Assembly: GCA_003661365.1 (NCBI GenBank)
Contig: QMVZ01000090.1
Span: forward strand, 1-6,769
Source: Thermoproteota archaeon
GTDB lineage: Archaea > Korarchaeota > Korarchaeia > Korarchaeales > Korarchaeaceae
DNA: 6,769 nucleotides
Reading direction: 5' to 3'
Of the stretch, positions 6,255-6,769 are shown in pieces. The translations under genes and the position numbers were made by a program. The notes beneath the pieces are model-generated. The model was given only the letters and a program-made list of their open reading frames with translations, was not told the DNA's origin and did not search any database. Position 1 is the stretch's first letter. Every line of letters starts with the position of its first letter.

Positions 6255-6490
6255 CGTAAGACGCCTCCTAATCCTGGCGCTGGAGGGATGACCACGTTTT
6301 CCAGTTCTTTTATCACCTCTTCGCTAAATCCGGCTTTCCTAAGCTCGGCTCTGACTAATCTAAGGGCCCTCCACCTCATCCATTTGGCCTTCAGGAATAT
6401 GTAGCCTATGTACGGTAGGAATGCTAGACCTACGAGTGTCAATACCATAATCGATACTATGATGTCTAGGAGGGCCCTTATTCTCCCCAA
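6233..6490 (-). CDS. Small single-pass membrane protein with basic cytoplasmic tail
   Basis: Unrecognised 85-residue protein. Residues 8-34 form one hydrophobic membrane segment, with arginines before it (R3, R5) and a strongly basic amphipathic stretch after it (KAKWMRWRALRLVRAELRK, 34-52). A predicted helix SEEVIKELENVV, then the loop PPAPGLGG and the basic end RWLTSRK follow. The positive residues on both sides make topology uncertain, though the larger basic tail is most likely cytoplasmic. It starts with TTG 6490 directly after the TAA of the upstream gene, with AAGGAGG placed 8 nt before. The next in-frame ATG would cut into the membrane segment. It overlaps the downstream winged-helix gene. 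Its middle place in the cluster suggests it may tether or signal to its soluble neighbours; this is inference. Confidence 0.75.
   Translation of the reverse strand: MGRIRALLDIIVSIMVLTLVGLAFLPYIGYIFLKAKWMRWRALRLVRAELRKAGFSEEVIKELENVVIPPAPGLGGVLRWLTSRK
6264..6268 (-). promoter_or_regulatory. Shine-Dalgarno site for the winged-helix gene
   Basis: TAGGAGGCG on the minus strand has its GGAGG core 9 nt before TTG 6254, inside the 3' end of the membrane-protein gene. It favours TTG 6254 as the start. A weaker GAGG (6239-6242) would serve ATG 6233, so the choice remains open. Confidence 0.5.
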
Positions 6491-6769
6491 TTACATTTCC
6501 TCCTTCTTTCTACTGGAGGAAAACACTTCTTTTAACAAGGAATACGGGTTCACAAAGTTTTCTCTGGTGAGTTCGAGTGCTAAATCGGCCGGAAATCCTT
6601 GCTCAATCAGCTCGTTGTAGAAGGCTGCTATGGCCCTAGCCCTCTCCTTAGCCTCCTCTGGACTAACGCTTAGGGACATGAGTTCCTTTAAAGGACCTAT
6701 TAAATCCTTTAAGAGCCCAGGTACCTCCGATCTGACTATTGACAGGACTTCTCTTAACTCCTCCACATC
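6491..6769 (-). CDS. Small helical protein, possibly 5'-incomplete
   Basis: Unrecognised soluble protein of at least 91 residues. A GTG at 6766 could be the start, but the reading frame stays open through the last codon of the window (GAT, 6769-6767), so the true start may lie outside. Almost all of it is predicted helix: EELREVLSIVRSEVPGLLKDLIGPLKELM, then SPEEAKERARAIAAFYNELIEQGF, then PADLALELTREN, ending in a basic/acidic tail SSSRKKEEM. The segment from the YNEL helix through GFPADLALEL resembles a compact two- or three-helix bundle with a GF turn, loosely like UBA-type folds; no homology is claimed. It is the most upstream visible gene of the three-gene cluster, and its TAA abuts the next TTG. 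Its final codons contain the ribosome-binding site of the next gene. Confidence 0.7.
   Translation of the reverse strand, partial: DVEELREVLSIVRSEVPGLLKDLIGPLKELMSLSVSPEEAKERARAIAAFYNELIEQGFPADLALELTRENFVNPYSLLKEVFSSSRKKEEM
6499..6505 (-). promoter_or_regulatory. Shine-Dalgarno site deciding the TTG start of the membrane protein
   Basis: AAGGAGG on the minus strand lies 8 nt before TTG 6490, within the last codons of the upstream helical-protein gene. This is the strongest ribosome-binding site in the cluster and supports initiation at TTG, although no ATG or GTG lies nearby in frame. Confidence 0.65.

Noticed and set aside
1..6769. Search for CRISPR arrays, insertion sequences, att sites, toxin-antitoxin pairs or defence genes
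   Set aside because: No regularly spaced repeats, transposase motifs, terminal inverted repeats or recognisable defence domains were seen; the window looks like ordinary chromosome.

Overview
The window reads as a stretch of archaeal chromosome, most likely from a hyperthermophilic member of the Thermoproteota/TACK group. The clearest sign is a full-length archaeal/eukaryal-type flap endonuclease 1 ending in a PCNA-binding motif. Other signs are TATA-like boxes close to start codons, Shine-Dalgarno motifs of the GGAGG/GAGGTGA type inside operons, TTG start codons, frequent AGG/AGA/ATA codons and proteins rich in K, E, R, I, L and V. I cannot name the species. Coding density is high, with no rRNA, tRNA, insertion sequence, phage gene or CRISPR array.

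Layout: (1) About 100-1328, plus strand, encodes a predicted secreted protein. It has a signal peptide, a CWB2-like (cell-wall-binding repeat 2) domain, seven N-glycosylation sequons in its N-terminal half, a long charged helical region and a proline-rich tail. A T-rich tract follows it. (2) 1365-3384, minus strand, is a two-gene ABC-2 (NatA/NatB-type) transporter operon: ATPase first, then a permease starting with TTG and overlapping by 8 nt. It converges on gene 1. (3) 3530-5718, minus strand, is a two-gene unit: a DUF72 TIM-barrel protein with a C-terminal SWIM-like zinc-binding motif, then 5 nt, then flap endonuclease 1 (fen). (4) 5832-6769, minus strand, is a tight cluster of three small genes: a helical protein whose start may lie beyond the window, a single-pass membrane protein, and a coiled-coil winged-helix DNA-binding protein. 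A small hairpin follows the cluster.

How the genes may work together: the ABC pair should form one membrane exporter. DUF72-SWIM and FEN-1 are almost certainly co-transcribed, which suggests (but does not prove) that the DUF72 protein acts in DNA replication or repair. The three small genes look co-translated and combine a membrane anchor with a DNA-binding protein; I recognise no named system in them and they are the best candidate here for something undescribed. The gene 1 product is a probable cell-surface glycoprotein, with no evident link to the convergent transporter beyond position.
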